Origin: an uncultured Phycisphaerales bacterium
GTDB lineage: Bacteria; Planctomycetota; Phycisphaerae; Sedimentisphaerales; Anaerobacaceae
Direction of reading: 5' to 3'
DNA: 55,576 bases
Assembly (NCBI GenBank): GCA_937927975.1
Contig: CALEZT010000225.1
Location: 1 to 55,576, forward strand
Position 1 is the first letter of the stretch. Every line of letters begins with the position of its first letter. Shown here one piece after another: positions 8,604 to 17,291 of this stretch. The notes beneath the pieces were generated by a model that saw only the letters and a list, made by a program, of their open reading frames with translations, was not told the origin of the DNA and did not search any database. The position numbers and the translations under genes were made by a program.

Positions 8604-8725
8604 ACCTGCGGACGGCTCGCGGCTTACACTGCGAATTTCGTCGCGACCCATGGCCGAGCAGTGCGAACACCATGCGGCGATGCCGTCGAGGCTTACCACA
8701 AACAGGCGATAGAGAAAGCAACATC

Positions 8726-9169
8726 ATGCCAGAGACAAACGCCAGCAATAGCTGTGAACGCCGTGCCACGAGCGACCGCCGGACCAATCTCACGGACCGA
8801 CGCCGATACGACCTGGGCGGCAACCCCTACGACCCGAACTTCATCGACCGCCGGGCGCACAAGGACCGCCGAGAGAGTGTCGTGGACCGGCGTATCGGAC
8901 TGGACCGCCAGCGAGGCCCCGGCCGGCGCCGCAGTGATGAGCGGAAATCGGCCGAGGAGGGGCAGATGTCGGACGAACAGTTTGAGTTCATCATGGCCAT
9001 CGACGAGTACAAGCGGGTCAATGCCCGCCCGTTCCCGACCTGGACCGAGGTCCTGGAAGTCATCAAGGCCCTCGGCTACCGCAGGGTTGCCGAACCTCAG
9101 GCCTTGGCGCCCCACGGCGCCGTCTGTGAACCCGAGGAGACTGCCGAGGATTCTGAATCCGAGGAATGA
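8726..9169 (+). CDS. Small protein with a repeated D-R-R motif
   Basis: 147 residues. The first half repeats Arg-Arg dipeptides with acidic neighbours ([39 protein letters not shown]), giving a highly charged, probably unstructured segment. The second half is ordered, with [34 protein letters not shown], a helical pattern seen in short planctomycete hypothetical proteins. DRR repeats of this kind are known as linkers in some signalling proteins, but no enzymatic domain is attached here. A weak GAGAAAG precedes ATG 8726. Function unknown; nucleic-acid or anionic-surface binding is possible from the charge pattern only. Confidence 0.65.
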   Translation: MPETNASNSCERRATSDRRTNLTDRRRYDLGGNPYDPNFIDRRAHKDRRESVVDRRIGLDRQRGPGRRRSDERKSAEEGQMSDEQFEFIMAIDEYKRVNARPFPTWTEVLEVIKALGYRRVAEPQALAPHGAVCEPEETAEDSESEE

Positions 9170-9175
9170 AACACA

Positions 9176-9226
9176 TCTTCCCCGCACAGTCGCGGCGTCC
9201 GACCGACGCGACTGTGCGGAGGAAGA
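9176..9226. terminator. Long bidirectional hairpin between convergent genes
   Basis: CCGCACAGTCGCG (9182-9194) pairs perfectly with CGCGACTGTGCGG (9207-9219) over a 12-nt loop, and TCTTCC/GGAAGA extends the stem to about 19 bp with one bulged base. It sits exactly between two convergent genes, so it probably terminates both, although the U-tract is lacking on either side. Confidence 0.65.
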
Positions 9227-9256
9227 CCCTGCTCCTGCGCCCCCCACCGATCTTGC

Positions 9257-11965
9257 TTACTCCATGTGAGTCTTGGGCTTTCCATAAACGCCCAGCCTCT
9301 TGAACATTTCGTCCGCGATCCAGATGGTACTGCTGACCACTACGACCAGCAACCAGTCGATCCCGGTCAATGGGACCGTCCCGAAAACCATTCGGCCGAA
9401 CGCCGTATGGATGACCAGGATCTGAAGAACGATCGCAGCCGCAATCCCCACGAGCAGCCAACGGTTGGTGAAAAAGCCGATCGTGAACACCGACTGGTAC
9501 TGCGACCGCGCGTTTACCGCCTGAAACCACTGGAAAGCCGCGAGCGTCGTGAATGCGATGGACTGGGCGTGAGCGTGTGTACCGGACCGAATCTCGTAAT
9601 AGAACAGCAGCAGCGTCCCGAACGCCATGATTGGCGTCAATATCCCCATGCGAAGAAGAATCGCGCGGTCCAGCACCGGGTTCCTTGGGTCTCGCGGCGG
9701 CATCTTCAATACGTCGCTGTGCAACGGCTCGACCCCCAGCGGAATCGTAGCGACCCCATCAGTAACCAGGTTCACCCACAGAACCATGATCGCCGTCAGC
9801 GGCAGGGGCAGCCCGACCAGCAGCGCGCCGACCAGGGTGAGCACCTCGCCGAGATTGGTCGCCAGGAGGAAGAAGACGACGCGACGCAAATTGCTGAAGA
9901 TCACCCGCCCTTCCTCGATCGCGTGGACAATCGTCGCGAAGTTGTCGTCGGTCAACACCATGTCGGCAGCCTCCTTGGCCACCTCAGTGCCGGCTCGTCC
10001 CATCGCGATGCCGATGTCGGCGCCCTTCAGAGCCGGCGCGTCGTTCACGCCATCCCCAGTCATCGCGACGATGTGCCCCTTGGCCTTCAATGCCTCCAGA
10101 ATCTTGAGCTTGTTGGCGGGGGAAACCCGTGCGAACACGCCGGTGGACAAGGCTGCTTGGGCCAGTTCCGCCTTGTCGAGCCGGTCCACGTCCGGTCCGG
10201 TCAGCGCCTCGTTCCCCTCGGTGATGCCCACATGCCGGGCGATCGCCACCGCGGTCGTCGCGTGGTCGCCGGTGATCATGATCGGCCGGATGCCGGCGGC
10301 CTTGGCCTCCGCCACCGCTTGCACACTTTCCTCTCGCGGGGGGTCGATGAGCCCCCACAACCCCGCGAGCGTCAGGCCTTCTTGAACGTCGTCCGGCTTC
10401 ACCTGTTCGAGGCCCGCGTCGGCCCCCACCTCCCGATAAGCCCCCGCCAGCACGCGGAGAGCGTGTGAAGCCATCTCCTCGTTGGCCTGCACGATTTCCC
10501 GCCTGCGTTCCTCAGTCAGCTCGACCGACTTGTCTTCGATCAGCACGTGAGAGCAATACTGGAGAATCCGGTCCGGGGCACCTTTTACGTACAGGACCCG
10601 TCCGCCCCCTTCCTCCGTGCGGTTCAGGGTCGCCATGTACTTGCGGTCGCTCGAGAAAGGAAGCTCCGCAATGCGGGGCATCTCTTCCCGCAGCTTGTCG
10701 GGGTCGAGGCCTGCCTTTCTGGCGACGACGAACAGGCCCGCCTCGCTGGGGTTGCCATCCGCCTGCCATCGGCTGTCCACCTGGCGAAGCCTGGCGTTGC
10801 TCGCCACAGCCCCGATCCTCAGCAGCCGCTGGAGGGCTTCGGAGGATCGATCGGACTGGCCACGCTTGATCTGTCCCTTCGGATCGTAGCCTTCTCCGGT
10901 CACTTCGAACGCCCGCCCGCCCGCCCAGATATGTCGGACCGTCATCTGGTTCTCCGTGATCGTCCCGGTCTTGTCGGAGCAGATGACGGTCGTCGAGCCC
11001 AGCGTCTCCACTGCCGGCAGTCTGCGGATGATCGCGTGCCGCTTGGCCATCCGCTGCACCCCCAGCGCCAGCACGACGCTGATCACCGCAGGCAACCCCT
11101 CGGGAATGGCGGACACCGCCACCGCCACCGAGAACAGGAGCATCTCGACGGTCTCGTATCCGCGAGCCAGGCCGAGGAAGAAAACGATCACCGCCATGCC
11201 CACGCCCCCAATTCCCAGGATCGTCCCCAACCGGGCCATCCGGCTCTGCAAGGGGGTCTGTTCCCGCTCGGTGCTCCGGACTTCGTGCGCAATCGTGCCG
11301 ATCTGGGTCCGCATGCCGGTCCCGACGACGACCGCCCGGCCGCGACCGCCGGTGACACCGGTGGACATCCAGACCATGTTGCGCCGATCCGCGACGGGAG
11401 ACGCTTCCTCCACCGGACCATGGCTCTTCGCGACGGCCTGCGACTCCCCGGTCAAGGCCGACTCGTCCACGTGCAGATCCTCGCTCGACAGCACACGAGC
11501 GTCGGCCGCCACGCGGTCACCGGTTTCCAGCACGAGCACGTCGCCGGGAACCGCCTCAGACGCCTTGATCTGACGGGGTTGCCCGTCCCGCAGGATTCTG
11601 GCTTGAGGCGCGCTCATCTTCCGCAGCGCCGCCAGGGCCCCTTCCGCCCGCCACTCCTGGACAAATCCGAGCACCGAATTGAGGACCACCACCCCCGCGA
11701 TCACCCCCGCATCCACATAGTGTGCGCCGAGCAGCGACACAACCGCCGCACCGATCAGCAGATAGATCAAGGGGTTGTGGATCTGACGGATCAGCAGCAT
11801 CGCCGGATGGACGCCCTCGCCCGCTTCAAGAGCGTTCGGCCCCACCCGCGCCAGGCGCTCCTGCGCCTCGGAGGCTTTCAGTCCTTCTGCAGACGTATTG
11901 AGCCGCCGAAGCGTCTCCTCCGCCGCCAACGAATGCCACGCGAAATCCGCTTGCCGCTCGACCAT
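9257..11965 (-). CDS. P2-type cation-transporting ATPase (Ca2+-ATPase-like)
   Basis: 902 residues, inner membrane. All P-type landmarks are present: an N-terminal cation-ATPase domain ([16 protein letters not shown]), LTGES in the actuator domain, the phosphorylated Asp331 in DKTGTIT, PEGLP in transmembrane helix 4, KGAPD in the nucleotide domain and [11 protein letters not shown] at the hinge, then a C-terminal set of membrane helices. The [15 protein letters not shown] context is typical of P2A calcium pumps, but P2 proteins that move other ions share it. ATG 11965 is used because the family begins here and a G-rich Shine-Dalgarno lies about 9 nt upstream. A strong promoter lies 50-80 bp upstream. 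Confidence 0.92.
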   Translation of the reverse strand: MVERQADFAWHSLAAEETLRRLNTSAEGLKASEAQERLARVGPNALEAGEGVHPAMLLIRQIHNPLIYLLIGAAVVSLLGAHYVDAGVIAGVVVLNSVLGFVQEWRAEGALAALRKMSAPQARILRDGQPRQIKASEAVPGDVLVLETGDRVAADARVLSSEDLHVDESALTGESQAVAKSHGPVEEASPVADRRNMVWMSTGVTGGRGRAVVVGTGMRTQIGTIAHEVRSTEREQTPLQSRMARLGTILGIGGVGMAVIVFFLGLARGYETVEMLLFSVAVAVSAIPEGLPAVISVVLALGVQRMAKRHAIIRRLPAVETLGSTTVICSDKTGTITENQMTVRHIWAGGRAFEVTGEGYDPKGQIKRGQSDRSSEALQRLLRIGAVASNARLRQVDSRWQADGNPSEAGLFVVARKAGLDPDKLREEMPRIAELPFSSDRKYMATLNRTEEGGGRVLYVKGAPDRILQYCSHVLIEDKSVELTEERRREIVQANEEMASHALRVLAGAYREVGADAGLEQVKPDDVQEGLTLAGLWGLIDPPREESVQAVAEAKAAGIRPIMITGDHATTAVAIARHVGITEGNEALTGPDVDRLDKAELAQAALSTGVFARVSPANKLKILEALKAKGHIVAMTGDGVNDAPALKGADIGIAMGRAGTEVAKEAADMVLTDDNFATIVHAIEEGRVIFSNLRRVVFFLLATNLGEVLTLVGALLVGLPLPLTAIMVLWVNLVTDGVATIPLGVEPLHSDVLKMPPRDPRNPVLDRAILLRMGILTPIMAFGTLLLFYYEIRSGTHAHAQSIAFTTLAAFQWFQAVNARSQYQSVFTIGFFTNRWLLVGIAAAIVLQILVIHTAFGRMVFGTVPLTGIDWLLVVVVSSTIWIADEMFKRLGVYGKPKTHME

Positions 11966-12020
11966 GGTTGCGTCCCCCAACCGAGTATTCCATCGCTGTC
12001 TTTTGCGAACCGATTCGCGC

Positions 12021-12049
12021 AGTATAGACTCGGCCCTTGCGCCGGACAA
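12021..12049 (-). promoter_or_regulatory. Promoter of the P-type ATPase
   Basis: On the minus strand, TTGTCC (-35, 12044-12049) and TATACT (-10, 12021-12026) are separated by exactly 17 nt. The expected 5' untranslated region is about 49 nt. Confidence 0.65.
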
Positions 12050-12064
12050 GTCCGGGCTTTCCTC

Positions 12065-12667
12065 TCAAAGGCGAATGTCGTTCACAAACCCGCGGATGCC
12101 GGTGAAGATGATCTGAGCGGCCAGGGCCGTCAGGATCAGGCCGGTGAGCTTCATCATCATCTGGAGGCCCTTTTGCCCCAACAGCTTGGCGATCGGAACC
12201 GCCAGGAACAGAAACAGCGAGATCATCACAACCGCCAGGAGCACCGCCGAACCGGCGATGAGCCTCTCACGCGTGTTGCTGATTTCCATCCCGAGGACCA
12301 GGAGCGTGCCGATGGTGCCCGGTCCGGCAATCATGGGAATCGCCAGCGGCACCACCGCGAAGTCCTCGTCCACGTCCTGCGCGATCTCGCTCCGTCTGCC
12401 GGTGACCATCTGGATCGCGGTGAGAAACAGCAGCGCGCCGGCGCCCACCTGGAAGGCCTGAACGGTGATGCCCAGAACGTGGAAGATGATATTGCCGAAG
12501 AAATACACCGAAAGGCAAATGGTCAGAATCGCCAGGCTCGTGCGGGCCGCACAGCGATGACGGGCCTTGGCGTCCATATCCCCTGACAGCAGCAGGAACA
12601 TCGACACCGAAAAGAACGGCGACAGCAGGAAGAAGACCTTGGTAAAGACGTCCAGGAAGAGGGGCAT
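12065..12667 (-). CDS. MarC-family integral membrane protein
   Basis: 200 residues with six hydrophobic segments, matching MarC/UPF0056 in length and sequence: FFLLSPFFSVSMFLLL in helix 1, QMVTGRRSE after helix 3 and the diagnostic AIPMIAGPGTI motif. The family is an inner-membrane transporter-like group whose substrate is not established; early claims of a multiple-antibiotic-resistance role have not held up. A TATACT box at 12733-12738 (minus strand) with a poor -35 may be its promoter. It is transcribed in the same direction as the ATPase, which follows 99 bp downstream and has its own promoter. Confidence 0.9.
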   Translation of the reverse strand: MPLFLDVFTKVFFLLSPFFSVSMFLLLSGDMDAKARHRCAARTSLAILTICLSVYFFGNIIFHVLGITVQAFQVGAGALLFLTAIQMVTGRRSEIAQDVDEDFAVVPLAIPMIAGPGTIGTLLVLGMEISNTRERLIAGSAVLLAVVMISLFLFLAVPIAKLLGQKGLQMMMKLTGLILTALAAQIIFTGIRGFVNDIRL

Positions 12668-12799
12668 TTACGCACTCACTCAATCAACCATCTTGGAGCC
12701 GGGCCCCGACGGCACCGACGCACAAGCGGTGCAGTATACCCCGATTCCCTCTGCAATGGAACCTCAGAACGCTCCGACGCCCACCCAAGCGTATCGGCG

Positions 12800-12828
12800 T
12801 TGACAGCGATGTGCGGCCATGGTACGCT
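12800..12828 (+). promoter_or_regulatory. Promoter directly abutting the lipoprotein start (leaderless type)
   Basis: A perfect TTGACA at 12800-12805 and TACGCT at 12823-12828, 17 nt apart. The -10 box ends 6 nt before ATG 12835, so transcription should start at or next to the A of the start codon. Confidence 0.65.
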
Positions 12829-12834
12829 GGGGTC

Positions 12835-13680
12835 ATGGCTCGAACCCTGTGCGTAGCGTTGGTGAGCCTTGGGCTGTCCCTCGGGTTGTCGGGATGCAAG
12901 AGCAAGCCCAAGGAACAGCAGATTTGGGAGCAGGTGAAGATCGGCGATCTTGCCCCGCGAGACAAGCTCCCTGCCCCGCAGTTCTTCTCGACCGTCCAGT
13001 TGGAGGTCCGGATCCTGGACCTGCCCGCCGATCGAGTGGATCGTCTGGACAGTCTCTGGCCGATCCTGTCGGCGGACCCCATCAAGTTGATCAGCTACAA
13101 CGCCTTCCGCGGAAACGCGTTCCGCATGCGGTACGGTCGGACGGACTCCTGGCCGAAGATCCAATCGCTCCTGGTCGAGGCGGGCGCTCAGAAAGCCTCG
13201 ACGGTCTCAATCGTCCTGCCGGTCAATGAAAGCAGCGACCTGGCTGTGGCGCAGGTGCCCATGAGCCGGGAGATCACGTTCATGGGCAACAACCTGATGA
13301 AGCAGACGGTGCGCGTGGAGCCGGGGCTCCTGGCTCTGCGTCTGCGGGCCGAGCCCATCCCCTGGGCCCGAGGCGTCAGCAAGATCATCGGGTATCCGAC
13401 CTGCACGATACCCATCACCAGCGCCATCGGACCGCTGCAGGAAAGGGCCCGCAAGAACGAGTTCTACTTCGAGCCCGCGGCGTTCGCGGTCCAGATGGCG
13501 CCGGGCGACCTGGTCGTCCTGGGTCCCGACGGATACACCAGCGAGCGACAATCCCTGGGCGGGCTGTTCTTCAATCGCCCTGAAGGGATGCTCTTCTTCA
13601 ACCCCGCCAAACGAACTCCGCCGGAGCGCAAGCCCGCGGTGCGAGTGTACGTCTTGGCCTGTGTCGCGATCAATGACTGA
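12835..13680 (+). CDS. Lipoprotein of unknown function
   Basis: 281 residues. The N-terminus MARTLCVALVSLGLSLGLSGC ends in a lipobox (L-S-G-C21), so the protein should be acylated and membrane anchored. The mature part alternates beta-like segments (VQLEVRILDLPADRVDRL, STVSIVLPVNES) and carries FYFEPAAFAVQMAPGDLVVLGPD near the C-terminus; I recognise no domain. The GTG 12811 upstream is unlikely because the promoter overlaps it. There is no proper Shine-Dalgarno, in line with a leaderless mRNA. The DUF362 gene follows after 6 bp, so the two are co-transcribed. Confidence 0.8.
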   Translation: MARTLCVALVSLGLSLGLSGCKSKPKEQQIWEQVKIGDLAPRDKLPAPQFFSTVQLEVRILDLPADRVDRLDSLWPILSADPIKLISYNAFRGNAFRMRYGRTDSWPKIQSLLVEAGAQKASTVSIVLPVNESSDLAVAQVPMSREITFMGNNLMKQTVRVEPGLLALRLRAEPIPWARGVSKIIGYPTCTIPITSAIGPLQERARKNEFYFEPAAFAVQMAPGDLVVLGPDGYTSERQSLGGLFFNRPEGMLFFNPAKRTPPERKPAVRVYVLACVAIND

Positions 13681-13686
13681 GGAAAT

Positions 13687-14667
13687 ATGCCGACCGCGAG
13701 AGTCGCCCTGATCCACTGCCCCAATTACGAGCCCGACCGGGTCGCGCAGGCTGTCGCCCGGCAGGTCGAACTGCTGGGCGGGATCGACGCCTTCGTCAAA
13801 CGCGGCGACTCGGTCCTGATCAAGCCGAACTTCATCGCCCCGAGATCGCACCACCACAGCGCCGCGCAGACCCATCCAGCGGTCATCCTGGCGGTGGCCC
13901 GCCTGCTCAAGGACTGCGGCGCAAGGCCCTTCGTCGCAGACTCGCCCGCCTGGGCGGACACGCTGGCCTGCGCCCGCGTGCTGGAACTGATCGAACCCCT
14001 GCAGAAGCTGGGCGTTCCCATTCGGCAACTCGACGATCCGAAGAAGTGCAGACTGCCGCGGGGCGGGCCCAGGGTGGGCCTGAGTTCCCTGGCTCTCGAC
14101 GCCGACGCGATCGTCAACGTACCCAAGTTCAAGGCCCATCAGCAACTGACCGCCACCTTCGCGGTCAAGAACCTGTTCGGCTGCGTCAGCGGCAAGCACA
14201 AGGCCCTCTGGCACTTCCGCAAAGGCGACGACGAAACCGAGTTCTGCAAGATGTTGATCGGAATCTACGAGCATCTGGCGCCGGTGTTGACGATCATCGA
14301 CAGCATCGTCGCGATGGAAGGCCAGGGCCCGATCCGCGGCCCCAGCCGGCAACTCGGCTGGCTCATCGCAGGCACAGACCCCATCGCCTGCGAGTTCACC
14401 TGCTGTAACCTGATCGGCCTGTCGCCCGACAAGCTGCCCATCGTCCGCACGGCCAGAGAGATCGGTTTCGGCTGCTCGGACCCCAGCCAAGTTGAAATCG
14501 CAGGCGACGCCCTGCCGGAACCCTGCCGGGACTTCGTCCTGGCGGAACTGGGCCCGATCAAGTTCTCGTTTCTCCACATCTGCCGCAGCTTCGTCCGACA
14601 GGTGCTCCTGCTTGCCCGCGGCCGTCGGATCAAGGTGAGCCAAGGAACCGTCGAAAGCCGGACATAG
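13687..14667 (+). CDS. DUF362 domain protein
   Basis: 326 residues with the DUF362 pattern: VLIKPNFIAPRSHHHSAAQTHP near residue 45, then IVNVPKFKAHQQLTATFAVKNLFGCVSGKHK and TDPIACEF. The family is often found next to iron-sulfur proteins, but no ferredoxin cysteine cluster is present here and the function of the family is not settled. It is probably cytoplasmic: no signal peptide. It starts 6 bp after the lipoprotein gene. Its C-terminus is hydrophobic and basic (SFVRQVLLLARGRRIKV), which might touch the membrane. Confidence 0.85.
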   Translation: MPTARVALIHCPNYEPDRVAQAVARQVELLGGIDAFVKRGDSVLIKPNFIAPRSHHHSAAQTHPAVILAVARLLKDCGARPFVADSPAWADTLACARVLELIEPLQKLGVPIRQLDDPKKCRLPRGGPRVGLSSLALDADAIVNVPKFKAHQQLTATFAVKNLFGCVSGKHKALWHFRKGDDETEFCKMLIGIYEHLAPVLTIIDSIVAMEGQGPIRGPSRQLGWLIAGTDPIACEFTCCNLIGLSPDKLPIVRTAREIGFGCSDPSQVEIAGDALPEPCRDFVLAELGPIKFSFLHICRSFVRQVLLLARGRRIKVSQGTVESRT

Positions 14668-14792
14668 ATTCTCAAACACACAACAGACCGAACCAGTAGA
14701 GGTGCTCTTGATGCCCTCGTGTGAGGAGGCTTGGCAAGGAAGGTCAAATGACGATGGATAGAACTCGAACACTGATCAAGCATCGGCTGACA

Positions 14793-14956
14793 CGGATTCG
14801 GATCAATTCGTGCGCGGGTCTTGTCATCCTGAACGCAGCGCAGCGAAGTGAAGGATCTGGCTTGCGATCGAGAGAAACCTCTCGTCCTGTGCCCAGGTCC
14901 TTCGGCTGCGCCTCAGGACGACAAGTCCTCGGCGCGCACGAATCATTCCGAATCCG
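14793..14956. repeat. 164-bp imperfect inverted-repeat (MITE-like) element before the phosphatase gene
   Basis: The left arm starts CGGATTCGGATCAATTCGTG and continues through CTTGTCATCCTGA and GAAGGATCTGG. The right arm, read in reverse complement, starts CGGATTCGGAATGATTCGTG and continues through CTTGTCGTCCTGAG and GAAGGACCTGG. The arms are about 65-68 nt with small gaps, and a CGAGAG/CTCTCG hairpin sits at the centre. The right end lies one base before the likely ATG of the next gene. The left frame is open throughout. No transposase is encoded, so it would be non-autonomous. Confidence 0.85.
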
Positions 14957-14957
14957 T

Positions 14958-15584
14958 ATGACTCGCAGCGTCGTATTTGCGGTGTTGATCTTGGGTGCGG
15001 CCATGCCTGGGTGCCGACATGCCCCCGGAACTCCGTTGGGGAGGAACAACAACACCCGTCTGACGAACACTGTGGCGACCGCCGCTTGGGCGCAGCCCAT
15101 GGAGCAGCCGGGGTTGCCGAACCTGCACAAGGTCTCGGACGACCTCTACCGCGGGGCGCAGCCGACCGCCGAAGGGATCGAGCGGCTCAAGGCTCTCGGA
15201 GTCAAGACCATCATCAACCTGCGGTCCTCGGACACCGACAAGAGCCTGCCGATCCTGTCGGGGATCGCGTACGAACGCATTCCCATGACCGCCTGGCGGC
15301 CGAACGATCCGGATGTCGTGCGGTTCCTCCAGATCGTCACCGACGAGAGCCGCCTGCCGGCGTTCGTGCACTGCCGCCGGGGGGCCGACCGCACGGGAAT
15401 GATGGTCGCGATCTACCGCATCGCGGTGCAGGACTGGGACAAGGAACAGGCGATCGCGGAAATGACGCAAGGCGGTTTCCGTTTCAACAGCGGCTGGCAG
15501 AACCTCGTCCGGTACATCCGCGACCTGGACATCGAAGCGATTCGACAACAGGCGGGCCTCCGAGAGCCGCCAACAACGCACTGA
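14958..15584 (+). CDS. Dual-specificity/tyrosine-phosphatase-fold lipoprotein
   Basis: 208 residues. The catalytic loop HCRRGADRTG (Cys139) fits the C-X5-R signature of cysteine phosphatases, and the preceding LYRGAQPTAEGIERLKALGVKTIINLR is typical of the plant/fungal-type atypical DSP group. The N-terminus (MTRSVVFAVLILGAAMPGC) is a lipoprotein signal, so the enzyme would face the periplasm. The inverted-repeat element ends one base before ATG 14958, and no Shine-Dalgarno is left there. A good AAGGAAGG precedes an in-frame ATG at 14748, so the element may have been inserted into the original N-terminal codons. Substrate unknown. Confidence 0.85.
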   Translation: MTRSVVFAVLILGAAMPGCRHAPGTPLGRNNNTRLTNTVATAAWAQPMEQPGLPNLHKVSDDLYRGAQPTAEGIERLKALGVKTIINLRSSDTDKSLPILSGIAYERIPMTAWRPNDPDVVRFLQIVTDESRLPAFVHCRRGADRTGMMVAIYRIAVQDWDKEQAIAEMTQGGFRFNSGWQNLVRYIRDLDIEAIRQQAGLREPPTTH

Positions 15585-15608
15585 TGATCCGCCGTCTGTA
15601 GCGACGCT

Positions 15609-17258
15609 TCAGGGCCTTTCCTGCGCCGGCGGCTGGAGCGGACCGGCCGGAATGATCTGACGGTCCATCGTCGCGGTCCGCCAGTGGAGTTGGGCGGAGG
15701 CGGAGCCGCTGTTTTCGTAGTACTCCATGCAAAGCGAGTAGACGCCCGGCTCCAGGTAGATCGCGACGCTGGCGGCATCCATGGCGCCGTGATCGAACCA
15801 CTTGTTGACGATCAGCTCGTTGTCGAGCCACAGCCGGGCACCGTCGTCCGACCGGGTGATGAACGTGTACTTGTCGGCGACCGCGATCTCGAGGTCCGCG
15901 GTCCAGCGTGCGGAAAACTGATCGTGTGGAAGCGGGACGCCGGGACCGCCATCGCCCCAGTTGAAATCGATGTTCGCCTCCAGGCGGGTGATCGCAGGCG
16001 CGTCGTCCGGGGTCGTGTCCACGAAGTATTCAGCCTTGACGCCGCCGGGACTGCCGATCGTCGTGAAGGTCCAGACTTCGCCGGCATGTGGGACGCCGGA
16101 CAGGTCGATCTCGTCCACCGCCCAGAAGTATTGGGTGCTCGTGGCCAGTCCATCGAGCGTAAAGTCTGGGCTGGGCAGACGGCCCTTCAAGACGCTTGCG
16201 GCGCGGGCCGCGACCGCAGCTTCATCGGCGCCGAAGTACAGCAGGTGCTCCGCGGAATCCCGCCCGGGACTCCAGACCAGATCGAGGGTCGTCGCGATCC
16301 ATTTGTCTCCGTCGCGAGGCCGGGGTGAAAAAGCCGCCCCGGTGGCGGCAGTGAAGCTCCAGACGTCGCCGGCGTGAACGGCCTTGCCGTCGGCCTCGAC
16401 CTCGTCGATCCGCCAATAATAGGTGACGCCGGACTCGATCCCCCGGAAATGGTAGTAGAGAAGTTCTGTCGTCATGCTCCTGACGAGGTCGGCCTCGGTC
16501 AACTCGGGAGTTGTCCCGAAGTAGACGTTGTGAAAATACGCTGTGTCGCCCCTGACCCACTGCAACACCGCAAGCACGACGCCGATAGCGCCGTCGGCGG
16601 GGGCTGCCAGACCCGCTTTGTACCGGACATTCTGCGTGATCCGGATGTCGTCGTAGTAGACCGACGAGGCCCCGTTGCCGTACAGGTCGATGGCTTGGAG
16701 CGTGCCATGCTCGTTGTCGTCCCACTCATGCGTCGCGATCAACGCGCCGGCATAGTGCCATTCGCAGGTGTTCTTCCCCAAGTCGATGAAGAACCTCAAC
16801 TCCACCCACCGGTCGTACAAGATGTTGGTCGTCGCGCCATCGCCCTGGGCCTCTGCGGTGACGACCCCTGTGGCGAGGTTGAACTTCAACTGGACGGACC
16901 AGTCCTTGACGCCGTTGTCGGCATACTGATTCAACAGGATGAAATACGACTCCCCGGTGGAACCCTTGGGGATGTACTGCATGGCCGAGAACTCGTACCG
17001 ACCGCCGGCCAGCGTGAATTCGTGAACCAGGTCGGCCGAGCCAATGACCTCCACCGAGTTCCTGCCGCTGTGAGCGTGCTTGTCCGACGTCGGCGCCCCG
17101 GCGGCGGGATCATTGTCCCAGCCCTTCCAGCCGCCCCTGCCGTGCAGAGCGTCGCCGGCCGGATAGGACTCGAAATCTTCGCTGAAAACCTGGCCCGATG
17201 CGAGCGAGCAGATGCCCGCCAGCGTAACCGCCATCGCCAAGACTCTCAGCTCTCTCAT
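15609..17258 (-). CDS. Secreted multidomain protein with C-terminal PA14 domain
   Basis: 549 residues. A signal peptide (MRELRVLAMAVTLAGICSLASG) is followed by a LamG/concanavalin-like domain with FSEDFESYPAGDALHGRGGW, two fibronectin-III-like modules whose second strands carry YYWRIDEV and YFWAVDEI, and a PA14 domain (VKAEYFVDTTPDD to about residue 540, with FITRSDDGARLWLDN). PA14 domains usually bind carbohydrate, so this is probably an extracellular glycan-binding protein. The start at 17258 is preferred over 17282 because it opens the signal peptide. It follows the peptidase gene by 33 bp and is likely in the same transcript. Confidence 0.82.
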   Translation of the reverse strand: MRELRVLAMAVTLAGICSLASGQVFSEDFESYPAGDALHGRGGWKGWDNDPAAGAPTSDKHAHSGRNSVEVIGSADLVHEFTLAGGRYEFSAMQYIPKGSTGESYFILLNQYADNGVKDWSVQLKFNLATGVVTAEAQGDGATTNILYDRWVELRFFIDLGKNTCEWHYAGALIATHEWDDNEHGTLQAIDLYGNGASSVYYDDIRITQNVRYKAGLAAPADGAIGVVLAVLQWVRGDTAYFHNVYFGTTPELTEADLVRSMTTELLYYHFRGIESGVTYYWRIDEVEADGKAVHAGDVWSFTAATGAAFSPRPRDGDKWIATTLDLVWSPGRDSAEHLLYFGADEAAVAARAASVLKGRLPSPDFTLDGLATSTQYFWAVDEIDLSGVPHAGEVWTFTTIGSPGGVKAEYFVDTTPDDAPAITRLEANIDFNWGDGGPGVPLPHDQFSARWTADLEIAVADKYTFITRSDDGARLWLDNELIVNKWFDHGAMDAASVAIYLEPGVYSLCMEYYENSGSASAQLHWRTATMDRQIIPAGPLQPPAQERP

Positions 17259-17291
17259 GGTCCGTCCCCAATTCCAGCACAACCGCTTCGG

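Noticed and set aside
10547..12586. Long open frame on the plus strand over the ATPase and MarC genes
   Set aside because: Shadow frame opposite two genes with all expected motifs.
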